From Schoenoplectus triqueter (lineage: Eukaryota; Streptophyta; Magnoliopsida; Poales; Cyperaceae): 35,249 bases of DNA. The number at the start of each line of letters is the position of its first letter. Positions within the stretch are counted from its first letter, which is position 1. The stretch spans positions 1 through 35,249 of the forward strand of contig CAXKVV010002013.1 of assembly GCA_964058805.1 (NCBI GenBank). Direction: 5' to 3'. The translations under genes were made by a program, and so were the position numbers. Below the pieces are notes generated by a model. It was not told the origin of the DNA and made no database searches. It saw only the letters and a list, made by a program, of their open reading frames with translations. Shown here one piece after another: positions 21,449-33,435 of this stretch.

Positions 21449-21489
<41 letters not shown>

Positions 21490-21918
21490 GTAAATTTCAC
21501 ATCACTACGGATTTCACTATGATTTCTACAATTTTGAACTTCAATTTAATCGGCACACTATATACGACACTTTGGTACTGAGGTATATATATAAGACTTA
21601 ATTTCTCCAGTTTGGATGTCCCGATCATCAGCCCATTGGACAAATTGTGGAGTTTTCGTGGACAGAATTGGACTGGGCGTGAATCGGTCAATTACCACTT
21701 TGGTATGGATTGATATGGGTTTAAGTTTTCATTCTTATTAATGAGCTCGAACTGGGTTTGGACAAAAGTTCGTCCAGTAACAGGTCTATCAAGTATCAAT
21801 TAGAGATTTTAATTTTAATTTTTCTATTATACTCTATTGTACGTCTATATAATGGACTTCTAAATAATTGACTAGAGATGAAATCCTCAGAAACACTTTT
21901 CTACTATTCGTTATTTCA
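21026..21918 (+). repeat. 3' LTR of the Ty1/copia element (interrupted)
   Basis: Starts TGTTAAAATATATT right after the polypurine tract and ends near TTATTTCA. It is split by a 703-bp hAT element at 21086-21788. The remaining two parts total about 182 bp, matching the 190-bp 5' LTR. Confidence 0.7.
21086..21788. mobile_element. Non-autonomous hAT element (703 bp) inside the copia 3' LTR
   Basis: The left end TAGGGCCGCTAATGGAC and the right end GTCCAGTAACAGGTCTA (reverse complement TAGACCTGTTACTGGAC) form a 17-bp imperfect TIR. Perfect 8-bp duplications TCAAGTAT occur at 21078-21085 and 21789-21796. Subterminal regions repeat ATGGAC/TTGGAC-type words, a usual hAT feature. It contains a (TA)n tract at about 21451-21487 and no transposase ORF. 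Confidence 0.88.
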
Positions 21919-22010
21919 AAAATTGAGAATCATGTGCGGCTGAAAAAGTATAAAACTTGAGTATTAGAAATGTCATCAACTGTTTAAACACTGATCAATT
22001 ATTTAAGGGA

Positions 22011-22252
22011 AGGAATCATTTGATAATGACTATTTTGATAATCTTGATAATGAAATTTTAAATAAACTAAAAAAAATAAAAAAATATAAATATATTTTTG
22101 AACTCATAGAGTGATAGTGTCTAACATTGTATAAATTTTTGATAATTTTTGATAGACAATAAAATGATGCTTAAAAAATTAAAATTAATGTATTAAGATC
22201 TTTATCAAATTTATTTAAACTTTTTGTTATCAAGATTGTCAAATGATCCCTC
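22011..22252. mobile_element. Small AT-rich MITE (~240 bp)
   Basis: The left end AGGAATCATTTGATAATG and the reverse complement of the right end, AGGGATCATTTGACAATC, form inverted repeats that continue through CTTGATAA and the TTTAAATAAA region. The target duplication is not clear, so the superfamily is left open. Confidence 0.55.
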
Positions 22253-22255
22253 TCT

Positions 22256-25200
22256 CTCTTTTTTTAAATAAAGTTGAAGGACGATGAAAGAAGGGAACTT
22301 GCCAACTTGACACAAAATTATTGTATTACTGGTTGTCGAATTCGGAGTTTTATACTTTTATACATCTTTAATTATATATATTTATTTTATTAAAGTTAAT
22401 ATTTATATTTGATAGAACGTGATTGATAAAAGCTCAATTTCATATACTTTTAACTAGAGTCTCATGAATTTATTAACTTTTAGGGCATTTTAATTATTTT
22501 ATTTTATTTATATCCCAAAATCGAGGTACTGTTATTTTTTTATCTTTATTTATAAAAATTATGCATTTTGGCGATGATCGGAGCGAAACGAAGCATAAGC
22601 GTGGTAAGGAGCATTCAACTTAGACAGTCAGATGCAAAAGGTGTGATCCACACCTAGGGGAAGTGTTGGATTGTACTTAGCCAATTATCCTAAGTAAGTG
22701 CTTGGTGATCGCCTTGGGTGCGACCAACACCAACTCCCTGAGACACGATTTTCACCATATTTCTTATTATTTTTGGCTTGAAGTATAAATGAAAGCCACC
22801 ACTTCTCTCTCAGTATACCCTAGCCGTCTAGAGACAAGTTAAACATATTTTGGAGCTTTTTGAAGAGATCTAACACCTTGGAGTCGAACAAGAAGATCTA
22901 GGCGTCAAATTCAAGCACTCGGGCGAGAGTTTAGATTTATTTTTTTCTTCTCCATTTTTGTTATGATATTTACTCTTTTTATTGCCCTGGATTTTTATTG
23001 TTTGATATTGAATATGCATAGTTAATCATCCTTTTAGGGGTGATGGCTTGTAGTATTTTAACTCATTTATTTAAATTGCTCGGTATTTAAAATTTTCAAT
23101 AATTATTGTGTGATTGATCTTTTAAATAAAATGTTTACATACATGAACTATAATTGATATTTGCTTATGATTTATCCTAAAAATTTTTAGTAGATTATAG
23201 AGATATATTGCTAGAATTTTTTATCTCGGAAAGTAAAACTTAAGTTTGTGTGCGATGCCTAGCAGTAAGTGACAACATATGTGGTTATAATTAGAACTGA
23301 ACCAAATATCTATATCTATCTCATAACTAAGTAGTCAAGATTTAAATATGATTTTAATAGCAAAAAACACAAATGATTTGAACTCCTAGGGTGAGATACT
23401 TAACCGTGAAGTATGAATAGTTTGAACACGACATTAACATAGGAAAGCATCAGTCAATGCTAAATTTGAATTACTAATCTTACACTAATATAAGAAGTCA
23501 AAAAACTGAGTAAGTTAATTAAAGATTTAAGAGGAAAAACCAGAACCCTCTAGTATTCACATCTAGTTTAAAGCATCATTTTATTCACTATTATTTAATA
23601 TAATTTTAGTTTAATCGCAAATAACCCTTATTTGTCTAGATTAGTAAACACGTGAGAACTAATAATTCACTCATGTCCTTATGGATTCGACATTTTAATT
23701 ACTATCTAATAAGATCATATGCTTGTGACCAAAATTATATATAAATTAGGATAATTATTAGATGTTGTATAAAATCAATCAAGTTTTTTTGGTGCCGTTG
23801 TTGGACATAATAGTGTGGATATTAGTTTAAGCCTTAATAATTAAGATTAGATATTTATTTATTTATTTATTTATTTTTATTTTCTTTATTTACAATTTAC
23901 TTATTTAATTTTCTCATACAGAACATGATCTAGCAGGGAAGAGCACACACTTAGTCTACAAGCTCAAGACTATGTTCAGAAAGGCTAAGAAAATCACCCT
24001 GATCGCGGCGCCCTGAAGAGTGAATCTGGATAGGAGCATGTAATGGTCCAGAACGTTGATAATTGGCCACTCAAGGAGTTTGCTGCTCTCAAAGCAAAGA
24101 CATCTAATTGGGCTATATTGTGCTTGTTGTTGTTGCGGTCAATGCTTTTGAATTGATACTGACCCTTTTAAATATATTATCTCAATATATTTCCATCATT
24201 TAGCACATAAGGACCCGAACCAACATTTGGTTATATTCGAAGAATTATACAATACTATTAAGATTAATGGTGTTGAGTGCATAGCCATAAAACTTTGGGT
24301 ATTCTCATTTTCCCTAGGTGATAGGGCTATAAGTTGGTTAAGGCCACTAGACGTCAGTACCATTGTGACTTGACCATAAATATTCAATGTATTTCTCACT
24401 AAATTCTTTTCGCCTCTTAAGACTTCTATTTTTGCAGACTCAAATTACTAATTTCACATGGAGAGGTGGTGAGTCATTTATTGAGGTTTAGAATTGGTAT
24501 CAAGAATTGATCTACCTATGTTCGCATTATGGGCTTAAAAATAGTTTATTTTATAAATATTTTATGAATATTTAAAATAATCTACTAAAATAACTATTGA
24601 TGTAGCTGTAAGTGAAAATCTGATGATTATGGGTGTCCGGGACACATATAAGCTCATTGATGATATGACGCTCAGTCAGCAATAATGAAGCTCAGTGAGA
24701 GGCAATACCTGAGCAGCAACACCCGGAGTTCTGAAAACAGATCTAGCCACAAAGTCGGCTCAAGTTGAAGCTAAATTTGCGACCTAGTTCGAAACATTAC
24801 AGAAGGGTATAAACCGTATGTCAGTCTTTAATGTCTCAGTGATAGATCTCCCAAGCCCGTGCACCATCAGTAGTGCCAACGACTATTTGTTCATTAACTA
24901 CAGTTGAGGAGGAACAGGTGAAGGGGAAATCAAATAGGTTAATGCACTAAACACTAATAATTTCAAATAGGTCAATGCATTGAACAATAATAATTTTCGA
25001 CTTAACAACAACAATCCTTACTTAGACACTTATAACCCAGGCTGTAGAAACAATCCAAATTTCTCATGGAGGAATAATCATAAGAATCTGCGTCAAAATC
25101 CGAGCCAAAACCCCAACAGACCTAATTAAGGCTTTGGGCAACAACATTTGAGCTGAATATGCCTCAAAGTCTAACATAAAGCAGATGATCGAGAGATTAA

Positions 25201-25410
25201 CGCATGGCCAGGAATAATTCATGCAAGAGCAAAAAGTCACCGGTCAGTAAGTGGCCAATGTACAACGGTCTGACTATCAGACTAGATCCAACAAAAATCA
25301 ATAAAAGAATGAGAAAGAAGATACAAATTTTAATGGTTATGGATGAAATGAAATGTCATATCAACAGACTACCAACTCGTGGTCGAGCTCGTTCCAACAT
25401 AACATGATTT
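22256..25410 (+). mobile_element. Remnant of an Athila/Tat-type Ty3/gypsy retrotransposon
   Basis: About 1.5 kb of LTR-like sequence (TATA-like GTATAAATG near 22785) is followed at 23790-23804 by TGGTGCCGTTGTTGG, a mutated form of the TGGCGCCGTTGCCGGGG primer-binding motif of this lineage. Downstream are gag remnants full of stops: DNWPLKEFAALKAKTSNWAI near 24060-24120, and YNPGCRNNPNFSWRNN at about 25031-25080, close to the YNPGWRNHPNFSW signature of these gags. No protease, reverse transcriptase or 3' LTR follows, so the element is truncated on the right. Both outer boundaries are approximate. Confidence 0.65.
23854..23878. repeat. (ATTT)n microsatellite
   Basis: Short tetranucleotide run in the leader of the gypsy remnant. 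Confidence 0.85.
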
Positions 25411-25886
25411 AGATTAGAAGATGTCATGTTTATGTTTCATTGTTATAATTATCAAAACAATTAGATTTTAATTATTGTTATAATATTTTAATTTGTTTGA
25501 TACTATTTTAGAACAATATATTATCGTGCTTATATTTGACTTTATAAAATTTTATTTTAATTATTATTGTAATATTTTAGAACAATGTACTATCATGTTT
25601 TATTTTTAATATAATATACAAACATAAAACAAAAAATCTGAGACAATTTGAAACTCAGTCCCCAAATATCTGAAACAAATTTACTATTTGAGTACTTGTG
25701 AATACTTTTATCATTTTTTTATTTTTTTATTTACCAAAATAAAAAAATCTGTCCACTATCGTCTATCGCCCTCCCACTATGGTTTCACCAGGAATAGAGG
25801 CGTACAAATTTCCCGATTAGACCGCCTGAGCCCCCCTCGCCCTCCAAATTTCAAATCTCCCTCCCCCGTCTCCCCATTGCGAGATT
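25411..25886 (+). promoter_or_regulatory. Upstream / 5' UTR region of the SNM1-like gene
   Basis: AT-rich to about 25745, with a diverged internal duplication around ATATTTTA and TTTTAGAACAAT, then a sharp shift to C/T-rich sequence (25748-25886) typical of a plant 5' UTR. No TATA box could be fixed. Confidence 0.4.
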
Positions 25887-28800
25887 ATGCGCTCTAACCC
25901 AGATTACCCCTCGTGGAATAGACCATTCATGTCTCAAACTCTGCCGCCAGCTCAAGCTTTCTCTCTTCTCACCAAGAAGGACGACCGCGACGATGACGAC
26001 GACGATTTTCAGGACCCCATCTCTCTCACGCGCTCCTCTCTGCGCAAAGTCGCTAACGCTCAACCTATTAGACCATGCAATGCCGCACGGCAAAAGAAAA
26101 AATCTAGCCTGGTTGGTTCTTCTGGCAAGGAGAATAGGGAATTAGGCCAAATCTCTAATAATCCTCCTCAGTCTTCTCATGCATTGCATCAAGATCTGGA
26201 TTCTAGGATTTCTTGCTTTTTTCCAGATAGATTTGATATGAAAAAGGAAAGTCCGTCTCTTCCTGTAGTAGCTGAAGAACTAGATCCGAGCTCTAGGATT
26301 TGCCGCTCATTTTCAGAATTTCCAGTTTCTGAAGCACCAGGAACTGGTTTTGAAGCTTCTTCATCATCTGAATTTGATGGAAATGGGGAAAGCCTGGGGA
26401 AATTCACACCAATTGGAGCAGAGAGGTTGGGGAATAGGGAGGTCAAATTTAAGAATCCAGATGAAATTTCTGTCACTCCAACTAAGTCAAAATTAGTAGA
26501 ATCTGGAACTAACATGCATACAGGTGAAGTTGGAGAGAATTTTGAACCAGGCACACAGCTAAATGAATTGATGAATCTCTGTGCTGAGTTGGAGAGTCAA
26601 CAAGATTTCAATCTTGATAGAGAGCATGGTTCGGTTGACTGTCCTTTGTGCGGGCATGATTTATCTGGTCTTAGTGAACTGCTGAGGCAGTTGCACACAA
26701 ATAATTGTCTTGACAGAGGCGACACATGTGAGGTATCATTGGTAAATAGAACATGCAAGTAATTTTTGAAAAGAACTTAGTGCAATTTTTGTCTGGTCAA
26801 GGCCCCTGAACTAGCCTCAAGGCATCTCATTTAAAGCTTCATTTTTAAGCCTCAGTTCTGCAAGACCCTCAATTCATCCAGTTGGTAATAGTAGCTCACA
26901 TCCTCCCAATTGCTGCTATCCTTTAGTGGCATTTTTCAATCATGTAATTTCTTGTTATTTAGGTTTTATAGATGGCACTGTCTTGATCTTCTATCTTTTA
27001 GACGTGGGCTCTTTGAAATATCTGTTGATTTTTTTTCTTTTTCTTATTTTGTTGGACAAACTTCAGGAATTAACATGCATGTTGTTTTCCTGAATTCACT
27101 TGTCTTAACTAAATCCTCTGTATCTTCCGGAAGCTATTTAAAAACAATATAATCTAAGAAAAAGAAATATGGATACTACAGTAATTCTTCATTGAATGTG
27201 CAGATGCCTGATTCAGTGTGCAATGGAAGATCTATTTTGAGGGGTAGAAATGTCGACATGATATCTGTTAATGAATGGCTGAAGAATCTTGGGTTATCCA
27301 GATATGAGGATACTTTCATACAAGAGGAAGTTGATTTGGAATCTCTCCAATGGCTAACAGAAGAGGTACTGCTACATCAGAAATTCAATCTACATGATTA
27401 TTACCTCCCCCCCTTAGTGTTTCCTTCTTTTTTCTCAACACTTTTCATGAGCCAGAATATTGCTTAAGAAGTGTAAGAACAGCCCATGTAAAGACCTAAG
27501 ATGGATTCATAAAAATGAGAGGAAATAAAAGAAAAAGCCAACAAAACAGAAGAATAAACAGACCTAATGTACATGTACCTTCCATTACCAGCACTGTTAG
27601 CAATGGTCATTCTGGTTGATTTGACCTCAAAATTTATGTTGTATGCTTCTTTTCTTGTTTTGACTTATCATGGATTCAGAAGAGTTACTGTGGCATCATC
27701 ATTTGCCAGAGCCTCTAAAAACCAGCAAAATATGTGGTACTGAACTGATGATGCAGTTCTGATTGAATGAAGTTTGGCACGCAAACTGTGTTGCTTGTCG
27801 AAAACTAGGTACACCAGTGTAAGTGTAACTCTCTGGCAACTGTTTTTATTCTATTACAGGATCTACTAAACATGGGAATAACTGCACTTGGACCACGGAA
27901 GAAGATCATAAATGCTATAAAGGAATTACGTAACATGAATGACCATAGTGTCCAAGCTGCAAAAAATAATCGTCCTGGTACTGTCAACAGTGAAAGGACA
28001 AATGTAGGAATGTCCGGCAATAAACTAATCACTGAATATTTTCGAGGTTCCATTTCTATGGTTAATGGTGCCTCCTGTCCTAAGAATCCAACTGAAAGTA
28101 ATAAACAGACAATGATGAACACTAAGACAAAACCTAGAAAGAGGAGTACTAGGAACGGAGTGGCCAAAGATATACCTCCTTGGTGTTGGATTGCAGGAAC
28201 TCCTTTTCGCGTGGTACTAGAAATTCTCTCCATTTTTTGGTTAATTAATAACCTTTTGTTATTGATGATTTATCCAAGTAATGATGGGGTTGAAATAGTT
28301 AACAACTTACTAGAATTGTATTAAAATAATTGAGGTTGAAATAGTTAATGAGTTATACGGAACTTTGGGTTAGCAAACTGGAAACGTTTTTCATTCTTGT
28401 TCTAAATTAATACATATATTTGGATCATCGCTCAATCTTCCGTGAACAATGTTTGAAGCACTCTTGCTTGATTGGGATTAATAACCTCTTCACAAGGCTG
28501 ATAAAATTTCAATCAAGTCTGTTAGCTATCATTTTGGGACACAAAAGATTGACCATAGACATTCAAAGAGATGATTTATATTTATATTAAATTTTTTTAA
28601 GCTCTTCCTAGGTTAGTACAAGTGTTTAATATGTTCAATATTGTTGTTATTTTCTTTGTTTTTTAAAATATTGATGTGTTAAACAATTGATCATCCCATG
28701 TCAGGATGCATTCCGCTATTTAAGTGGAGACTGCACACATTGGTTTCTTACACACTTCCACATAGACCGTAAGTAAAAAGTTACTCTGAGACATATTTAA

Positions 28801-30963
28801 TTGCTGATGAATTATACTCCTACGTACTGATTGGGATAACTAAAAATTTAGGATTCATACAAGTACCCACTAATTAACAATCATGATACCTGCTTTTTCT
28901 GCTGTTGATGGTTGTTGGTGACAAATTCAGTTTAGTAGAGTCCAATTCAGCTCATTTTCCTCATATTTTCCCGAATTTGTTGCTAGCAGCCTCATTTAAG
29001 CCTGACAAAGAACCCGAATGCTTGTGAAAGTTGGGTTTCATACTGACTGGCCTTTCCTAATTAGAACTGTTTGGAGGAATAATGCTGATCAATTTGATGA
29101 TTAACAAAAATTTAAGCAGATTACCAGGGTTTAACAAAGAATTTCTGTCATGGAAAGATATATTGCTCATCAGTTACTGCACGGCTTATAAACCTCAAAA
29201 TTGGCATACCATGGGAGAAGATTCATATCTTGCCTCTGAGCCAAAAGATAATCATTGGAGGTGTTGGTGTGACTTGCATTGATGCCAACCATTGCCCTGG
29301 AGCTATCATTATTCTTTTTGAGCCTCCCAACGGGAAGGTATGTAGTTTTGAGTTGGGCATTTCATTTGTCCAAAAGAAAGGGGAAAACTCCGCTGTATTT
29401 GCTACATAGGTTAGAAACTCAAATTAAAATTTTGAACGTTGTTTTATGGACTTGGAAGCTAACAAATTGCTTATGTTGATGTAATATGAATATTAGATGC
29501 GAAACTTGATAAGTTGATTTCTACTTTATTTATTATCTGAAGACCAAAACAGCTGGACCAGTTGGCCTTATTTTTACTAGTCTGTTTTCTGGACTTCTTT
29601 TATGTTCTATCATCTTATAATATGCTTAATTGAGGGTATGGAAAACTCAAACTGAACTTTACACATGAAAACTTCTGCAAATTATCACTAAAAGAAAATA
29701 ACTAATCCAAATCTGAATGATATCTTGTTATGGTAGGTTCAGGTCTGCTGTACTTGTGAATATATTTGGCTGCTGCATAGCTGTGTACTATCCATGAGTT
29801 ATATTCTGGTGCCAGGTGTTATCAGTGTCATAAGAACTTAGTTCCCTCCATCTATCTGCAGAGTTGGATTAAAAGATCAATCTGCTGAAAGAAACTTTTT
29901 TTTCGTTAGCAGTTTGAAATATAAAAAGACTTCAATCAAGAAATATAAGAAAATTGAAATATCACATACCATTATTGCATCGTGTTTATCAGGCTGTGTT
30001 GCACACTGGTGACTTCCGTTTTTCATCAGAAATGGGAAATAGTGTTGTCCTGAACACAAACCATATCCACACTCTCATCCTAGATACCACCTACTGTAAT
30101 CCTCAGGTACTCTCTTTTCCTTGTGTACCAGCTAGATTCTTTCCACAGAGAATTCTGCTGTGAACAATTCTGTAATAATATATTTTTTTGTTTGTGTAAA
30201 CAAGGATGAATTGATGCCTTATTTGTCTACTGGTAGGAAGGGAATTGGTATAGATGATTTGCAAGTGACTTTGGTGGGTTAGCTGCTTGTTTTAGTTAGA
30301 GGTGGCATACCTATAATATTTTGACTTCATTATAATTTTTTGTGCATTAGATTTCCCCAGAGATATTGATCAATGCCAGTATGATGCCATTTGTAAAAAG
30401 GCATTCCTTAGATGCCATTGGAGAACCTATTGACATAATTTAACTTATGTTGTTTTTACACTGTCTACAGTATGATTTTCCGAAACAGGAAGCTGTAATT
30501 CAATTTGTTATAGAGGCCATTCAAGCTGAAGCGTTCAATCCTAAAACACTGTTCCTCATTGGAAGTTACACAATTGGTATTCTTTTCACCTGCACCTCCT
30601 TGAAACCCACACACACACATGCATGATTACTGTTGGAGCTGAGCTGATTGTCAATTATGTCTTATTATTTGCTTAAGATCTTTGAATTTTTCTTGTTATT
30701 TGCACAAAAATGAAGGGCCATAGTCTCAGGATCTGTTCTAATGTGATGTAGGTAAAGAGAAACTTTTTGTGGAAGTCGGAAGGTTGTTGAAAAAAAAAAT
30801 ATATGTTGGGGCAGCAAAAATGAGTGTTTTGCGGTGCCTGGAGCTGCCACAAGAAGACATGCATTGGCTAACTGCAAATGAAGCTGAGAGCCACATCCAT
30901 GTGGTCCCAATGTGGACCCTTGCAAGCTTCAAGCGTCTCAAGCATATTTCAAACCAATACACT
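25887..30963 (+). CDS. SNM1: SNM1-like DNA cross-link repair nuclease (exons 1-8, 3' end outside window)
   Basis: Exons 25887-26732, 27204-27365, 27860-28213, 28705-28768, 29120-29337, 29993-30106, 30471-30576 and 30752-30963 join in frame to 692 codons, with GT-AG at every intron. Domains in order: a disordered acidic N terminus; a UBZ4-type zinc finger (Cys252, Cys255, His270, Cys274), a ubiquitin-binding module; a SAM domain at about 303-363 ([17 protein letters not shown]); then the metallo-beta-lactamase/beta-CASP core with THFHIDH (His471, His473, Asp475, His476), DANHCPG (His533), HTGDFRF (Asp555) and beta-CASP motif A LDTTYCNP (Asp579). Family knowledge: SNM1/DCLRE1A proteins are nuclear 5' exonucleases for interstrand cross-link repair. 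beta-CASP motifs B and C, normally in the last roughly 80 residues, are absent from the window. No lesion is seen in the eight exons. Confidence 0.93.
26733..27203 (+). other. SNM1 intron 1
   Basis: Donor GTATCA, acceptor GTGCAG. T-rich and without recognisable features. Confidence 0.75.
27366..27859 (+). other. SNM1 intron 2
   Basis: Splits the SAM domain between TEE and DLLNMGI. Donor GTACTG, acceptor TTACAG. Nothing else recognised. Confidence 0.75.
28214..28704 (+). other. SNM1 intron 3
   Basis: Donor GTACTA after FRV, acceptor TGTCAG. No repeats or genes seen. Confidence 0.75.
28769..29119 (+). other. SNM1 intron 4
   Basis: Interrupts the last His codon (His476) of the HFHIDH metal-binding motif (C|AT). 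Donor GTAAGT, acceptor AAGCAG. Nothing else recognised. Confidence 0.8.
29338..29992 (+). other. SNM1 intron 5
   Basis: Donor GTATGT, acceptor TATCAG. AT-rich with no element recognised. Confidence 0.75.
30107..30470 (+). other. SNM1 intron 6
   Basis: Donor GTACTC after LDTTYCNPQ, acceptor CTACAG before YDFPKQEA. No feature recognised. Confidence 0.75.
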
Positions 30964-31778
30964 GTAAGCTACAACATAAAGTGCAACTATACTCTGAAAT
31001 TGAGGAATAGATTGGTCACAACAAATCTTAATTGGTTATTACGTGTAAGCAAAAGTACAAGTATTACAAGATGAAACCTGAAATACTTTTGGATGGAGAA
31101 ATTTAAAATGAACTATTGGTCGTACAACATGCAACTACTAACTCAGAATAAGGGTGCACATTGTCAAAATCTAAATGGTTATCTAAAGATTTTTATTGAA
31201 ACTTTAAATCTTGTTTGTTAATTAGTAAGCCGAACAAGCTGATGATTTTCATATAAAATTCTGGTTATAAATCAAATTTTATAATTTTTAGAAACTTTTA
31301 CTATATTTTAGATAGTTAGAAAATCATTCTTTTGAATGACTCATAATAATTAAATCAAGCAATTTTCTATCTATCCATAAAAAAATAGTAAAAATAAATA
31401 AATAAAAAATAAAAAATTTGGTTTACAACTAGAATTTCATATGAGAATTATTTTGAGTGGACGGATCAACCATTTGAACTTTGAAAATGAAGAAACAATC
31501 TATAGCACAGGAGCCATCCATGCTATGCATAATTTATTTTAATCTTATTAAAAATAATTGCAGAATTATGTGATCTGTATCAAATGCAAGATCCTTTCTT
31601 CATTGTCAGAGGTCATGAACATTTAATTGATGTATACCTAAACATTTATAATCTAGGGTCTCGGAGTGTCATCATTATGCTATTGTTATTTTATCATTTA
31701 ACAGAATAATTGAGATAAAGTCAAATCATTATTATTTCATTTATTGTTTTAAATCAAACCCATCACAGGTCAAGAATA
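30964..31778 (+). other. SNM1 intron 8, proximal part
   Basis: Begins with donor GTAAGC after ISNQYT. AT-rich, with no match to the expected terminal SNM1 exon. The intron continues at least to the window end (more than 4.2 kb). Confidence 0.65.
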
Positions 31779-31786
31779 CTGTGACC

Positions 31787-33427
31787 TAGAGTATTGAACA
31801 CGGTCCGGTCCGGTCCAAACCCGGACGGTCCACGGTCCCGCACGGTCCGGTTCAAGGCGGACCAAATTCGAAAAACCCGAACCTGTCCCACCGTTGGCCC
31901 CCGGGGGCCGGACCCCCACGGGACGGTCCGGTCCGGTCCATTTTTTTTTTATAAATTGGAAAAAATAATAATTTATCATATTTTTAATAATAATTTTTAA
32001 CTAATTCGAATTATTATTTTTAATTGTTTAAAAATCTAATAGTACTAAAAAATTAAAAATATTGTAAAAAAATAAAATTTCAGAAAATTATAATTTTGGA
32101 AATACAATGAAATTTTTTTATGAACATGCTTAATTAAAAATGAGGTGAGTTATTATATTTTGATGTTATCTAGAACATGTTTTTTTACTACACCAATAAT
32201 TATTGTTATTTTCATTTTATTTAAAATTACACATAATAATTATTATATTTTGATGTTATCTGTATTCGACAGGTCATATCTCTGTCCATACCAGAAGTAA
32301 AGTTTACCCCCACATAATCCAATTAATTATGTCTTAATTTTTCGTTTTATTTGGCAGAGGTTTTGGAGAACTGCTCGCCTTTTTGTAATTTCTCAATTTC
32401 ATTGTCTTATTTCGGTAAACAAATCTTGCCAATATAAAATTAATAAAAGAAATATTTTTCATATTAAATTCTGAATTTCTCATCTTAAAGAAATTTTTTT
32501 TACACCTCATTTCGTGCATCTCTTTTACGCATCTAATATTAAATATAAAATTAGAGAGAATATGTATTTTTAAAAAATGTATATATGTAATATTAAATGC
32601 ACATAAAAATGCAGACAAGAGATGCAAATATTAGTTTATTATTCCCTTGATATAATTAAGATGAAAAAAGAAAGCATGTAATTCAAGAGGCCTTACAAAT
32701 TGGAGCTTCTAAACCAAAAAGGAACAAACTCAAGGCAAACAGGAACAATCAACAAAATGCAAACCAGGATTAAAGAATTGGATTATGAATTCGTATATGA
32801 TGCATATCGTTGAGTTTTTTTTTATGTGCATTTAAATTTGAGTAGCTCAGACTCATTTATCTCAAAAAAAAATGATGCATACAGTCCGTTTATTAGATTT
32901 TGGATGATCTGAAAACCAACCGATCATTCATTGAGTGGCTTAAAAAGTATTAGTTTAGTTTTATCATAATATATGTTATAATTAGCCGAATAATTCTTGA
33001 ATTGCAATAAATTTTATACCCTTTTTTTTTCTAAAACAACAAAGCTATCATGCAAATTGCAACATATTATTTTACTTGATAGTTGATAATTTTGTCGTCT
33101 GTTTTCCGATGAATTTGCTTGTCAATGTCTTTCAGCCTAAAGCAATATAAAACATTCAGAAATCGGAATTTTTTTTATTAATAGCGTTCCAAAATACAAT
33201 AAAACTATCAATTTTATTTAAAACTACACATAAAACACTAATTGTTATTTTCATTTTTACATGGTCCGGTCTACGGTCCCGCACGGTCCACGGGTCGGCA
33301 CGGTCCATTTTCGGGTGAAGAGAGGACCGACCCACCGTTGGACCGGACCGTGATAGGGCACGGTCCGGTCCACGGTCACGGTCCGATCCGGGACGGATCG
33401 GACCGTCCGGTCCATTTCAATACTCTA
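31787..33427. mobile_element. Non-autonomous hAT element (1,641 bp) with CGGTCC-rich ends
   Basis: Termini are TAGAGTATTGAA at 31787-31798 and TTCAATACTCTA at 33416-33427, a perfect 12-bp TIR. Perfect 8-bp duplications CTGTGACC flank it at 31779-31786 and 33428-33435. Both subterminal regions (about 31800-31940 and 33262-33415) are packed with CGGTCC/GGTCCG and GTCCACGG repeats in strong contrast to the AT-rich core, as expected of clustered transposase-binding sites. The core holds duplicated blocks, for example TTATTATATTTTGATGTTAT near 32151 and 32242. No transposase ORF; open frames in the GC-rich ends are artefacts. It lies in SNM1 intron 8. Confidence 0.93.
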
Positions 33428-33435
33428 CTGTGACC

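Noticed and set aside
21384..21691. Open frames around a poly-TA tract (YIYIYI)
   Set aside because: Translation of a TA microsatellite within a hAT element.
25204..25407. 67-codon plus-strand open frame just before the SNM1 gene
   Set aside because: It continues the decayed gypsy gag region, with no domain and no promoter evidence, so it was not called as a gene.
26189..26554. Minus-strand open frame of 121 codons
   Set aside because: Antisense of SNM1 exon 1, a low-complexity disordered region that leaves the opposite strand open.
27805..28233. Minus-strand open frame of 142 codons with a hydrophobic segment
   Set aside because: Antisense of SNM1 exon 3. The hydrophobic look comes from complementing Lys/Asn-rich codons.
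31770..32000. Gly/Pro/Arg-rich open frames on both strands
   Set aside because: Both arise from the CGGTCC repeat at the left end of the hAT element.
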